Shown piece by piece: positions 1 through 10,400 of a stretch of DNA of 64,000 bases; the first letter of the stretch is position 1, and each line of letters starts with the position of its first letter. The stretch comes from Panicum virgatum (taxonomy: Eukaryota > Streptophyta > Magnoliopsida > Poales > Poaceae). The position numbers were made by a program, and so were the translations under genes. The stretch covers positions 25,534,261-25,598,260 of the forward strand of contig NC_053141.1 in the NCBI RefSeq assembly GCF_016808335.1, given 5' to 3'. The notes under the pieces were generated by a model. It was not told where the DNA came from. It saw only the letters and a list, made by a program, of their open reading frames with translations, and did no database searches.

Positions 1-480
1 GCAGAGAATGCTGCTTTGAAGAAGGATAAAGCCGCCCTCGAGCAGAAGATCAAAATGTTGAAGGAAGTGATTCAGAAGAATCGAGGTAGCTTCCTATACT
101 TCCTTTGTTTTTGGGTCTTCCAGGTGCTGAAGTTCCTCTTGTTGTACTCGCAGATGGTACTGAGGGCCATCAGAAGGAGTTGCAGGAACTTCGGGTGGCG
201 GCTCAGACTATGGTCGAGTCGATGGGTTCAGCCGAGGACTCTGGAGGCGGCTTGGCTGACCGGCTGCAGGTGGTTCCTCAGAAGTTTGCGAGTACTTGGC
301 TGAGACTTCTAGGAACTGTGTGGCGCAAGCTCTTGGGCTTCTCAAGTCATACTGGCCTTCAGCGAAGATAGCTGTTCCTGGCAATGGCATGTGTTCAACT
401 TGTGATCATGACCAGTTCATCAAGTATGTAGAGGAGGCTGAGCCTGTAGCTGACCGTATTGTAAAGTTGATAGAATAGTA
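1..480 (+). pseudogene. C-terminal part of the antisense accessory gene of the minus-strand Tat element
   Basis: The first 85 bases read in frame from base 1 as a Lys/Glu-rich coiled coil (AENAALKKDKAALEQKIKML and onward). The reading then moves to another frame at about 123 (GAEVPLVVLADGTEG). The two blocks are separated by 38 nt with GT...AG ends, which is short for a plant intron and may be a shrunken one. A further change of frame near 288 is best explained by one lost base, after which the frame reads EYLAETSRNCVAQALG and ends at a TAG at 476-478. Similar coiled-coil proteins are annotated in grass Tat elements. This is recalled, not searched. The N-terminal part lies left of the window. 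The gene is antisense to the pol of its host element. Confidence 0.6.
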
Positions 481-610
481 GGATGTACTGTGTCTTCTCC
501 TTGTCATGTAAATATGACTTTTTGATAATGAGTTGTTGCCATTTTTGGGTGAACTTTGTTTGAGCAGTCATCTTGTGTAGATGTGGAGATCAAGTCTCTT
601 TTTGGGTCAA

Positions 611-925
611 GTAGTAGTCGGTGAATTGGCATCTCATGGACGAGTAGGTCTTGGAGATAGTTGATGTATGGTCATCTCCTGGATGAATAATTCTTCTTGA
701 AGATAGGGATTTTGTCCCATCCGAAGTTCGAGTACCGTAGTAGTCGATTATTTGTAGTCCCATGGACGAGAAAATCCTCTTGGGGGATAGGGGACTTGTT
801 CCATCCGAATGTCGAGTACCAAAGTAGTCGACCAATTGTCGTCTCATGGACGATGGAATCCTCTTGGGAAATAGGGAACTTGTCCCGTCCAAAAGTCGAG
901 TATCGAGGTAGTCGACAGGTTGTTG
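611..925. repeat. Degenerate tandem repeat, period about 84 bp
   Basis: The heptamer GTAGTCG recurs at 614, 740, 824 and 908, giving steps of 126, 84 and 84. Between these points the text repeats with substitutions, for example CATGGACGA and CCTCTTGGG. The block sits between the antisense accessory gene and the 137-bp repeat block of the Tat element. Confidence 0.7.
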
Positions 926-1491
926 GCGATGCGACTCCTTAAGGAGGTAGAGAGCTTGTCTCTAGGGCCGCAAGGCTCATGTCCCTTAGCCCCAACTACT
1001 CGATTCGCCGTGCCTTTGACTTTGAGTGAACAAAGAAAGGTTGGTATTCGAGGTAGCCGATGGAGGTACGACTCCTGAAGAGGTTAGAGAACTTGTCTCT
1101 AGGGCCGCAAGGCTCATGGCCCTTAGCCCCGACTACTCGATTCGTCGTGCCTTTGACTTTGAGTGAACAAAGAAAGATTGGTATTCGAGGTAGCCAATGG
1201 AGTTACGACTCCTGAAGAGGTTAGAGAACTTGTCTCTAGGGCCACAAGGCTCATGGCCCTTAGCCCCGACTATTCGATTTGCCATGCCTTTGACTTTGAG
1301 TGAACAAAGAAAGGTTGGTATTCGAGGTAGCCGATGGAGTTACGACTCCTAAAGAGGTTAGAGAACTTGTCTCTAGGGCCGTAAGGCTCAAGGCCCTTAG
1401 CCCCGAATACTAGATTCGCCGTGCCTTTGACTTTGAGTGAACAAAGAAAGATTGGTATTCGAGGTAGCCGATGGAGTTATGACTCCTGAAG
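925..1491. repeat. Tandem repeat, about four copies of a 137-bp unit
   Basis: The decamer TGCCTTTGAC occurs at 1011, 1148, 1285 and 1422, an exact 137-bp step each time. Each unit also carries ACTTGTCTCTAGGGCC and TTAGCCCC. Units differ by a few substitutions. Tandem repeats in the untranslated 3' part of Tat/Ogre-group elements are well known and can seed satellite DNA. Confidence 0.92.
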
Positions 1492-1573
1492 CTGTCTTGG
1501 GTGCTTGAATTGAACTCCGAAGGACCATGTTTCTTTATTAAAATTTGAAATCCAGGAGGTGGCCTCTGACAGC

Positions 1574-3610
1574 TTATGGGTAGAACTTTCGAAGGTGCTT
1601 GATGTTCCAAGAATTGGGGACTTCCAGTCCGTCCGCGTAGATCAATCGATAGGATCCTGGTCCTGTGACTTTGGTGACGATGAAAGGTCCTTCCCATCTT
1701 GAATTGAGTTTGTGGAGGCCTGTCTCATCTTGGATTCTGCGGAGGACCATGTCTCCAACGTTGAAAGATCTTGTCTGGATATTGCGATCGTAATATCTTC
1801 GCATGTTTTGAACTTATCGGGTTGATCATAGCAGTGCATTACATCTCATCTCATCGAGTGAGTCCAGTTCTAGCTGTCGGCTTCAATCGGCTTCTGCTGA
1901 GTCATACATCTCTAGTCGAGGTGACTTCCACATGATGTCTGCCAGTAGTATTGCTTCAGAGCCGTATACCAAGAAGAAAGGTGTTTGCCCTGTGGCCTTG
2001 CTAGGTTGGGTGTGTAGCCCCCAGATTACCATTAGTAGTTCTGCTAGCCATTACCTCCCTTCTTGCTTGTAGAATCGAAGATTCTTTTCTTTAAGCCATC
2101 AATTATCAGTCCGTTGATGCGTTCCACTTGGCCGTTAGCTCTTGGGTGTGCAACGGATACGTACTTGATCTCAATGCTGGAGTTCTCACAGTAATCCCAG
2201 AATTCTTGCGAAGTGAAGTTTGATCCAAGATCGGTTATGATCGTATTTGGAAAACCAAATATGTGGAGTATTTCACTTATGAACTCGACAGCCCGATTTG
2301 ATAATAATTTCTTGATTGGCTTGACTTTAATCCATTTAGTAAACTTGTCAACTGCCACCAATACATATGTGAAACCTCCTGGTGCTGTTGGGAGTGGTCC
2401 TATCATGTCAAGGCTCCAGCAAGCGAACGACCAAGATGGAGGTATGGTTATTAGATTGTGGGCAGGCAAGTGACTCTGTTTGGCGAATTACTACCATCCT
2501 AGGCATCGTTTGACGAGTAGTTCTGCGTTTGATAATGCTGTGGGCCAGTAGAATCCTGATCTGAAGACTTTGCCGACCAGCGTGTGTGAAGTTGCATGGT
2601 TTCCACATGTGCCTTCTTGAGCTTCCTGTAGGATTCCTTTTCCTTCTTCTGTGATGCATTTCATGAGGATTCCTGATCCTGCGCCTCGCTTGTAGAGTTT
2701 GTTGTCAATAAGGACATAATTCTTGATGCGACGCATGATGCGTACTGCTTCAGCGTCATCTTTTTTGATTCCTGGTGGGAGTACCTTGTCCTTGATGTAG
2801 TCGATAAACGTAGTGCGCCAATCAGTTTCGATCATCATTACCTCTCGACTGGTTTCTAGGGAAACTGGGTCGACTTCCATTGGGGTGGAAATATTGATTG
2901 AGGGGTGATGAAGCTCATGGACGAAGGTTCCTCGAGGGACTTCCGCTCGGTCGGAGCCGAGTTTTGAAAGGACGTCTGCTGCCACATTGTTATTGCGGAC
3001 GACGTGGTGGATTTCCAATCCTAAAAACTTGTTTTCAAGTTTCCTGATCTCTGCAATGTAGGCGTCCATGGTTTCTTTGTTAATGTCCCATTCTTTGTTT
3101 ACTTGCTAGACCACAAGGAGGGAGTCTCCGTGGACGAGTAGTCGCTTGATGCCGAGTGAAATGGCCAGTCAGAGGCCATGTAGGAGAGCTTTATATTCTG
3201 CTTCGTTGTTGGACACTTCGAAGAGGATTTGGAAGACATATTTGAGTTGCTCGCCTTTTGGAGAGATGAAGAGTACGCCTGCTCCTCCTCCACCCAACTT
3301 TAGTGATCCGTCAAAGTACATGGTCCAGTGGTCTGAGACGGACGGTGGGGCGGGTATTTGATTTTCTCTCCATTCAGCTAGGAAGTCATCTAGGGCTTGA
3401 GACTTGATCGCTGTTCTTGGCGTGAATTTTAGCTCGAGTGCTCCTAGTTCGACTGCCCATTTTGAGATGCCACCGGTCGCGTCTTTGTTGTGTAAGATGT
3501 TACCTAGTGGGAAGTCCATGACGACTGATATCTTGTACTCGTCAAAGTAATGTCGCAGCTTCCTTGAGGTAATCAGTATCGCGAAGAGTAGTTTCAGAAT
3601 CGGTGGGTAT
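1574..3610 (-). pseudogene. Tat element pol, RNase H and integrase part (degenerate)
   Basis: Domains on the minus strand from 3610 downward: the RT connection, then RNase H with the acidic residues still visible (YFDGS, NNEAEY, HGDSLLV, ADVLSKLGS), then an integrase zinc-binding region in which the second Cys pair is damaged near 2491. The integrase core follows (DMIGPLP, TDLGSNF, RINGLI), so all three D,D,E residues are present. The C-terminal tail ends LRKFYP and stops at 1574. In-frame stops occur at about 3169, 3108, 2485 and 2044, with frame changes between 2044 and 1804. No functional product is expected. The domain continues at 15315 across chromovirus A. Confidence 0.85.
3606..3610. 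repeat. Left target-site duplication GGTAT of chromovirus A
   Basis: GGTAT here is repeated at 15310-15314, directly flanking TGTAACACCC...GGGTGTTACA. Removing the element and one copy rejoins the Tat pol text (LSESKV followed by YPPILK). Confidence 0.95.
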
Positions 3611-5427
3611 TGTAACACCCTAATTTAATTTCAGTATTTATTAATAAATTAAATTGGCTTTATTTAATTTTCTAAGGTTTATTGTGTTTAGTTGGCATTT
3701 AAACCTAATTTTTGTTCCTAATTAATTAAAATTTATCATAGGTTTAAATTTTTGTTGCATTCATGCTGGTGCATAATTTTATTTGAGTGTGGTTTGAATT
3801 CAAATTCAAATTTGAATTCAAACTTGTTTGAATTAGAAATTAGAAAGGAAAAGAAATAGAAGAAGAAAAAGGAAAGGAAGCCCAAAACCCAGGAAAACCC
3901 CAGCCCAACCCGCTCCCACGCCAAAACCCGCGCTCGGCCCAGTCCGGCCCGAGCCCAAGCCGACCCAGCCTCTCCCGCGTCGCGCACTTCGGCCCAGCTC
4001 GCGCGCGCTCCGCCCGGCCTGCTCCGCTTCAGCCCAGCCCGCGACCGCGCAGCAGCCCAGCGTCGCCCGCATCGCGCGCGCCTCGCCCGCCCGACCTTCT
4101 AGAAGCGCGCCTGGAGTCCGGATCACGGCGGGCAACGCTCGTCCGCCTTCCTTGCGCCTCACCGGCCCGGCCGAAATCTCCGCGGCGGCCCCGCTAATCA
4201 CGCCTGCCGAGGATCGCTCCTGGCTCTATTTGAGCGCCGTCCGCGCCCCCCCCTGATCCCTCCATCCACCAGCGCGCCGCACCACCCTAGCCGCCACCTT
4301 GCCTCTGCTCGGAGCGAGCGCCGCCGCGACCTCCAATCCGGTGATCCCCTGCGCCGCCCCAATTCATCATCTCCGGTGACTTCTGGACCTCTCTGACCCC
4401 TCACCGGCTTCGCAGAGCGACCCCGAGGATCCCCGTGGAGTCCGGAGGGCCGGGACACCGCCGCATCGGCCACGCCAACGAACGCCGCCCGCCTCCACCG
4501 CCGGTCCCCGTCGCCGGCCACACTACGCCGCTCCCTCGCCCGCTCCAGGCCCACGGTGAGCACCACCCGGTCCCCCTGCTCCCTTTGCGCAGGATTTTTC
4601 CGCCCTTAGCGCGCCCTAGGAGTCCGTCCGCCGCAGGCCCGCTCTTGCGCCGCCGCGCAGCCCCGCTCCTCGCCGTGGCAAGCCCCGCCAGAGCACAGCA
4701 CCGCCCCCCTTCGTGTTCCAGTGACTTACGCGTGTCACGCTCATCCTTTTGCACCAGACCGCAGCCCAAAAGGCCCACTGGAGCGCCAGATCGGCCAGCT
4801 CCGGTGAGCTCGCCGCCGCGGAGCTCTGCTCCGGCGGCTGAGCGCCGCCGCCCAGCGCCCCTTTGCCCCGAACCGCCCGATCCGATTTTGACGCGTGAGA
4901 TTAGATCCAGATCGGGATAGGTCCGGATCGTTGGATCTAGATCCGGCGGTCCATATGCGAACTTACCGCTTCAGCCGGGCTCTTTTGCATAAGAGCCCCT
5001 GGAGTTTTCTTTAATAAACCCGCCGTCCCTGGTAGTTCAAAAACAATTAGATTTAGGTCCGGTTTTTAGCACTTAACACCCTGAGCTTCCTGGTTTTCAA
5101 ACCCGCTGTCCAGAGCCGTTGGTTTTGCACGTTAGCCCTTAGATTTAATGTTTATTTACGTTTTAGTCCTCGGTTTTAGCAGAAAAGCCCCTGAAACTTC
5201 AGTTTTCTTACAAATAAGCCCCTAGAACTTGTTTTTGGCCTAGTTTATGCGTTTTAGCTCCGTTTTTAGCGTTCTTTATGTCCACGCGATCGTTGTAACG
5301 CGTAGAATAGTTCTAGAGTAGTTTTGTGCGCTGTTTTTATGTATTGATGTACTGTTTCTTAGTTTTTGTTAGTGTTTGCTTGTATGCTTATTATTGTGCA
5401 TTGTTTTGGCCATGTGTTCGTGAGTAG

Positions 5428-5517
5428 ACGCTGAGCTACCTGAGGAGCCCCAGTACCAGTACCCGGAGCAGCCGTCTTCGGATCAGTTTGAGCAGCAGCA
5501 GGAGCAGTACGAGGAAG
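5428..5517 (+). other. Exon-like segment a inside the chromovirus LTR
   Basis: The segment is open in one frame with an acidic, Gln- and Tyr-rich reading (AELPEEPQYQYPEQP, then EQQQEQYEE). It is preceded by a T-rich stretch ending TAG and followed by AG/GCAAGT, the consensus of a GC-AG intron donor. The same segment lies at 13867-13956 in the 3' LTR and, slightly changed, in both LTRs of chromovirus B. It would join exon-like segment b at 6560. No start codon was assigned, so upstream exons would be needed. Confidence 0.4.
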
Positions 5518-6559
5518 GCAAGTATAACATGAACAACCTATCACCTTTAAATACATTTTCATACTGCATTTTAATACTGTATGCCTTTAAGGATTTCCTA
5601 GCCACTTTATATCCTTTAAATATACCTTTGGGTTGCATTTTGGTTAGTTGTGCTAGGTTGCTGCGCTATAACACACTCTGGTCCTTTTTAATTAATTTGA
5701 TTAATGTTTCACTTGAACTTAATTCTGAGAGTGGCACTCTGTGTGGCTTGAGTGGCTCACTTCTCGTTAAAAGATGTTTTCTTTAGAAACATGGTTTAGG
5801 GGGCCAGCACGGTGCTTACTGCCTGGTTGGCCACTCTCCATAAGGACCGGTTCATAGAGCGACAACCTGGGACAACAGCGCTACCACAAGACTGGAATGG
5901 GACGGTCTTGGCTTACTAATTAGGCCATTTTGGTTCGGGAGTAACTTACCGACGGGGCATGGGGGGTGGTGAGCTTCAATGGTGGCCAGGCTACGAGGCT
6001 GGTCTGTGTGTCTTGTACCCCCTCGAGGTGGTTACCATCGTTGCGGAGCCTGATTCCTTAGCGGTTACACCTTACCAACGTGTCCTTTGTAACGGCCTCG
6101 TAGTGAGTCGCTAGTCATCTCACCGAAGGAAGTGTGATGAACAACTGGCGTAGCTCACGACTTGTGGGTAAAGTTGTGCAACCTCTGCAGAGTGTAAAAC
6201 TGGTATACTAGCCGTGCTCACGGTTATGAGCGGCCCAGATCCTCCTTTTGATTAGTGAAGTTATCTCTTTCCGACGAGGGAGGTGCTTCTCGGGGTTTAC
6301 CTTGGTGGCTTGGTTTTGGTTTGGCTTCTCAGTAGTTACATGATTAAACTTGATTAATTACTATGTAACTGGGTTAATGGTAATTCATCAACTAGTAGTA
6401 AATAGCTTAAATAAAATCTTGCCAACACTTAAAAGCTAATGCAGTTGAGTCAGCCAGCCTAGAGCCTCATAGTTTGTGTTATACTTGTTGAGTACAAGTT
6501 GTGTACTCACTCTTGCCTCTTCTCTACTTTTTCCTCTTGGCTACGCTACTGCTGCTCAG

Positions 6560-6615
6560 TTCCTGCCGACGCGAGGGAGTTCGCTCAGCGCTACCAGGAC
6601 TACGAGGACTTCTAG
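6560..6615 (+). other. Exon-like segment b inside the chromovirus LTR
   Basis: It is preceded by a pyrimidine-rich tract ending GCTGCTCAG. Joined to segment a it keeps frame: the leftover G plus TT gives Val, then PADAREFAQRYQDYEDF and a TAG at 6613-6615. The same text is at 14999-15054, and a near copy with Ala to Thr is in chromovirus B. The implied intron is 5518-6559. Splicing is inferred, not shown. Confidence 0.4.
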
Positions 6616-6875
6616 GTGCTTCGTCTCCCAGTCGACGTCCCTGTGGCGCCCTGCTTCAGCTTCGGAGAGCTTTATCGTATTTTGTACTTCGCTTCCGCTG
6701 TATCAGACATTTTGTCATTATTGTAATAAATAATCTTCGTATTCGCTTTATTATACCTTTTTACGTGATATGTGCTATGATATACTGTTCATTCTGTTGT
6801 ATATACGTGTGACTTGATCCTGGCACGTATATGATTGCTCGGTTTATGTTCTTTTATAAACCGGGTGTTACAGAG

Positions 6876-6887
6876 TGGTATCAGAGC
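6876..6887 (+). other. Primer binding site of chromovirus A (initiator tRNA-Met)
   Basis: TGGTATCAGAGC follows the 5' LTR after a 3-nt spacer. It is complementary to the 3' end of plant initiator tRNA-Met. Confidence 0.95.
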
Positions 6888-7443
6888 CGTATCGACTGTA
6901 GGACGAAGCCTAGATAGAACTGGTCGAGTTTTAGGACTTCTTCTCTCTAATCCTTGTCTGCTGAAACTATTTTACTATTATACCCCTTGACTTCTTTGAC
7001 TTTTTACCCTTCTTGCCTTGATTTTTTCTCTCTGAAGAATAGTTTTCGTAGATTTGGCCTGAATCAGTCATCTGACCACCATGAGCATAGCTAGGTGACC
7101 TTTTTATAATAAAACGATAGCACGTTCCGCGACGCGTTGTGTTAGTCGAGTCTTTTGCTAAACTCGGCTAATTCGTGAAAATTGTCTGCTTGTTATTATG
7201 CTACATGGTTGATTTGGATTTTTGACTGATTGCATAGCTTAGTAGTTTAAATTTGTTTAAAGAAAATCACTCAGATGTTAAAGTTAACTAATTAATAAAA
7301 TGAGTTAGATCGTTGGGGGTAAAACCGTCAACTCTATCCTGTCTACTTTATCATGGCTGAGTCTTTTTCCGCAAAGAGTTATCATATCCATCTGAATTTA
7401 TTCCTACAATATCCTTACTCGTGAAATCTTTTGGTCAAATCAG
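6888..7443 (+). other. Untranslated leader of chromovirus A
   Basis: AT-rich sequence of about 560 bp between the primer binding site and the gag start. I see no reading frame of interest. It presumably holds dimerisation and packaging signals. Confidence 0.6.
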
Positions 7444-10400
7444 ATGGTGAACACCAGGAGCACCGGTTCCGGTTCTGGCCAGCAGCAGGGTCAGAACAAC
7501 CAGGGTACTGGGATCCCGATGCCTCCACCCCTGACTCCGGAGCAGTACTTCCAGCTCCAGATGCAGATGATGGCTACCCTGAACAACACTGTTCAGGCTC
7601 TTCAGCACGCTCACACTCAGCCTCCGCCTCCTCCACCGCCGCAGCCTCGCGACAGACGTGCTGAGTTCCTGAGGGGTCACCCGCCGACGTTCTCTCACAC
7701 GTCCGACCCTCTTCAGGCTGACGACTGGCTCCGTGCAGTGGAGCGTCAGCTGGACATCGCCCAGTGCGATGACCGTGAGCGCGTCTTGTACGCAGCAGGA
7801 CAGCTGCGAGGGGCAGCTTTGGACTGGTGGGAGTCCCACCCAGTTCACGACCGCGAGGCTCTCACCTGGCTCCAGTTCAGGGAGCGTTTCCGCAGCCACA
7901 ACGTCCCCGCGGGCGTTATGAAGATGAAACAGAAGGAGTTCCTTGCTCTGAAGCAGGTAATCTTAAGTATAATCATTCAGCGTTTTCTTTTGAGCTAATG
8001 CCCCTTGTTCTATCCTTATGAATTTGAGTTAATCTTTCGATATCTATCTGTCTTTGTGAATTCAGGGGACTATGTCGGTCACGGAATATCGTGATCGCTT
8101 TCTTCAGCTGGCTCGCTACGCCCCTGCCGAGGTTGCGGATGACCGCAAGAAGCAGGAGCACTTCATGGAGGGTCTTGAGGACTACCTCCAGTACGCGCTG
8201 CTCAACCTCCGCTTCGACGACTTCAACCATCTGGTTGACAGTGCGCTCAACACTGAGCGTAAGTACCTGGAGATGGAGGACAAGAAGAGGAAGGTTGTCC
8301 CCGTTGCTTCCGGCAGCAACACTCGTCCTCGACTCCAGCAGCCCCAGCAGTACCAGCCTCAGTACCGGCCTCCTCAGCAGTACCAGCAGAGGCCACCGCA
8401 GCAGTACCCGCCTCGACAGCAGCAGGCAGGTCAGGGCCCGAGGTTACTGGCACCTCCGGCTCGTACTGCTCTACCAGCTCCACCGGCACCGCAGGCTCCA
8501 CGTCCGGCAGCTCCTACCGGACAGCAGGCTCAGGGACCTCCTCGCACCTGCTTTCACTGCGGCCAGCCGGGGCACTACGCCAACGCTTGCCCCCGGAAGG
8601 CGCAGGCGGGACAGCAGGGGCGCCCAGCTCAGCCCAGGGCGCCAGCACAGGGCAGGGTGAACCACGTGACGGCCGAGTCAGCGGCCGAGGCTCCCAACGT
8701 GGTTATTGGTACGTTCATGGTCAACTCCCATCCAGCTTCAGTGCTTTTCGATACTGGTGCTACTCATTCTTTCATCACCAAGTCATTTGTTGAGGAGCAT
8801 AGTTTCTTTACCACTGCATTAAAGAACTGTCTGCTAGTTTCTTCACCGGGAGGGGAGTTGAGATCCCATATTGTTTGCCCCCGAGTCAGTGTAGCCATAA
8901 GGGGGGCAATGTTCAGTGCTGATCTGAGGGTGCTGGACACCAAAGGTATCGATGTGATTCTGGGAATGGATACTCTTGCCAGGTGGGGAGTCAGAATTGA
9001 TTGTGCTCATCGAGCAGTTCACCTGACAGCATCTGATGGCCAAGAGGTGACAGTTAGTGCTTTAGAGCCTTCTGGATTTCTTCACCATATGGAGGCTAGA
9101 CCCACGGACGGTATTCGCGTGGTGTCTGAATTCCCGGATGTCTTTCCGGATGATTTGCCAGGTATGCCGCCTGAACGCGCCATTGAGTTTTGCATTGATC
9201 TCTTGCCTGGCACAGCTCCTATTGCAAAGCGGCCCTATCGTATGGCACCTATAGAGCATGAAGAAGTAAAGAAGACTATTGATGAGTTGCTAGCCAAGGG
9301 CTATATCCGTCGCAGCTTCTCTCCTTGGGCTTTTCCATTGTTGCTGGTAGATAAGAAGGATGGCTCGAAGAGGATGTGTGTCGATTATCGGGAGCTGAAT
9401 GCAGTCACTATCAAGAACAAGCATCCACTGCCCCGTATTGAGGATCTCTTCGATCTGCTTCGAGGTGCTCGTATATTCTCGAAGATTGATCTTCGTTCGG
9501 GATATTTTCAGCTGAGGATCCGTCCTGGGGATATTCCGAAGACGGCATTCACCTGCAAGTACGGGCTATATGAGTATACAGTCATGTCCTTCGGCTTGAC
9601 TAATGCCCCGGCTTTCTTCATGCATCTGATGAACATGGTCTTCATGGATTATCTGGATGTCTTCGTGGTGATTTTCATTGATGATATTCTGATCTTCTCC
9701 AAGACAGAAGAAGAGCATGAGGAGCATTTGAGGCTCGTGTTGCAGAGATTGAGGGAGCATCAGCTGTATGCCAAGTTCAGCAAGTGCGAGTTCTGGATTG
9801 ACGAGGTTCCATTCCTCGGTCATGTTATCTCTCAGGGAGGCATTGCTGTTGATCCGAGCAAGGTGAAGGATGTGCTCGAGTGGGAGACACCGCAGACAGT
9901 GAAGGAAGTCAGATCTTTCTTGGGCTTAGCAGGATATTATCGGAGGTTCATTGAGAATTTCTCCAAGATCGCGAAGCCTTTGACTACTTTGCTAGAGAAG
10001 AATGTGGCTTTTGTATGGACTGATGAGCGTCAGATGGCCTTTGATGAGCTGAAGAAGAGATTGACTACGGCGCCAGTCCTGACTTTGCCAGACCAGACGA
10101 AGAGGTTCACGGTATATTGTGATGCTTCGAAGGATGGTCTTGGGTGTGTTCTGATGCAGGAGGGCAGAGTGATAGCTTATGCTTCACGGCAGCTACGCCG
10201 GCATGAGCTGAATTATCCTACTCATGATCTTGAGTTAGCCGCAGTTGTGCATGCTCTGAAGATTTGGAGGCATTACTTGTATGGGCAGCGGTGTGATATA
10301 TACACTGATCACAAGAGCCTCAAGTATATTTTCACGCAGAATGAGCTGAACATGCGGCAGAGAAGATGGCTAGAGTTGGTCAAGGACTATGATCTGGAGA

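Larger units (their letters stand above)
3611..6872 (+). repeat. 5' LTR of chromovirus A (3262 bp)
   Basis: It begins TGTAACACCC and ends GGGTGTTACA. A GC-rich core spans about 3880-4920, and the rest is AT-richer. It is nearly identical to 12049-15309. Differences seen: two adjacent substitutions near 3800, a C run of 8 instead of 9 near 4250, one substitution near 4600, and an extra TA near 6800. The best TATA-like site is CTATTTGA at about 4225, at the place where chromovirus B has TATAAGTAG. Several strong splice-donor-like sites (CACG/GTGAGC near 4555, TCCG/GTGAGC near 4803) lie downstream of it. Confidence 0.95.

Noticed and set aside
86..123. 38-nt intron in the accessory gene
   Set aside because: GT...AG ends fit and the frame joins, but 38 nt is below usual plant intron size, so it is mentioned only as a possible shrunken intron in a pseudogene.
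4435..4920. Long open frames in the GC-rich LTR core (also 12874-13359, 3833-4778, 33094-33471)
   Set aside because: The stretch is open on both strands in several phases with Pro/Arg/Ala-rich text, as expected from high GC. No domain, and no ATG for the plus-strand frame at 4435.
8091..8660. Second-frame ORFs overlapping gag-pol (also 7435-7899, 37690-38085, 38227-38715)
   Set aside because: They shadow the real frame; they are Ser/Arg-rich with no independent support.
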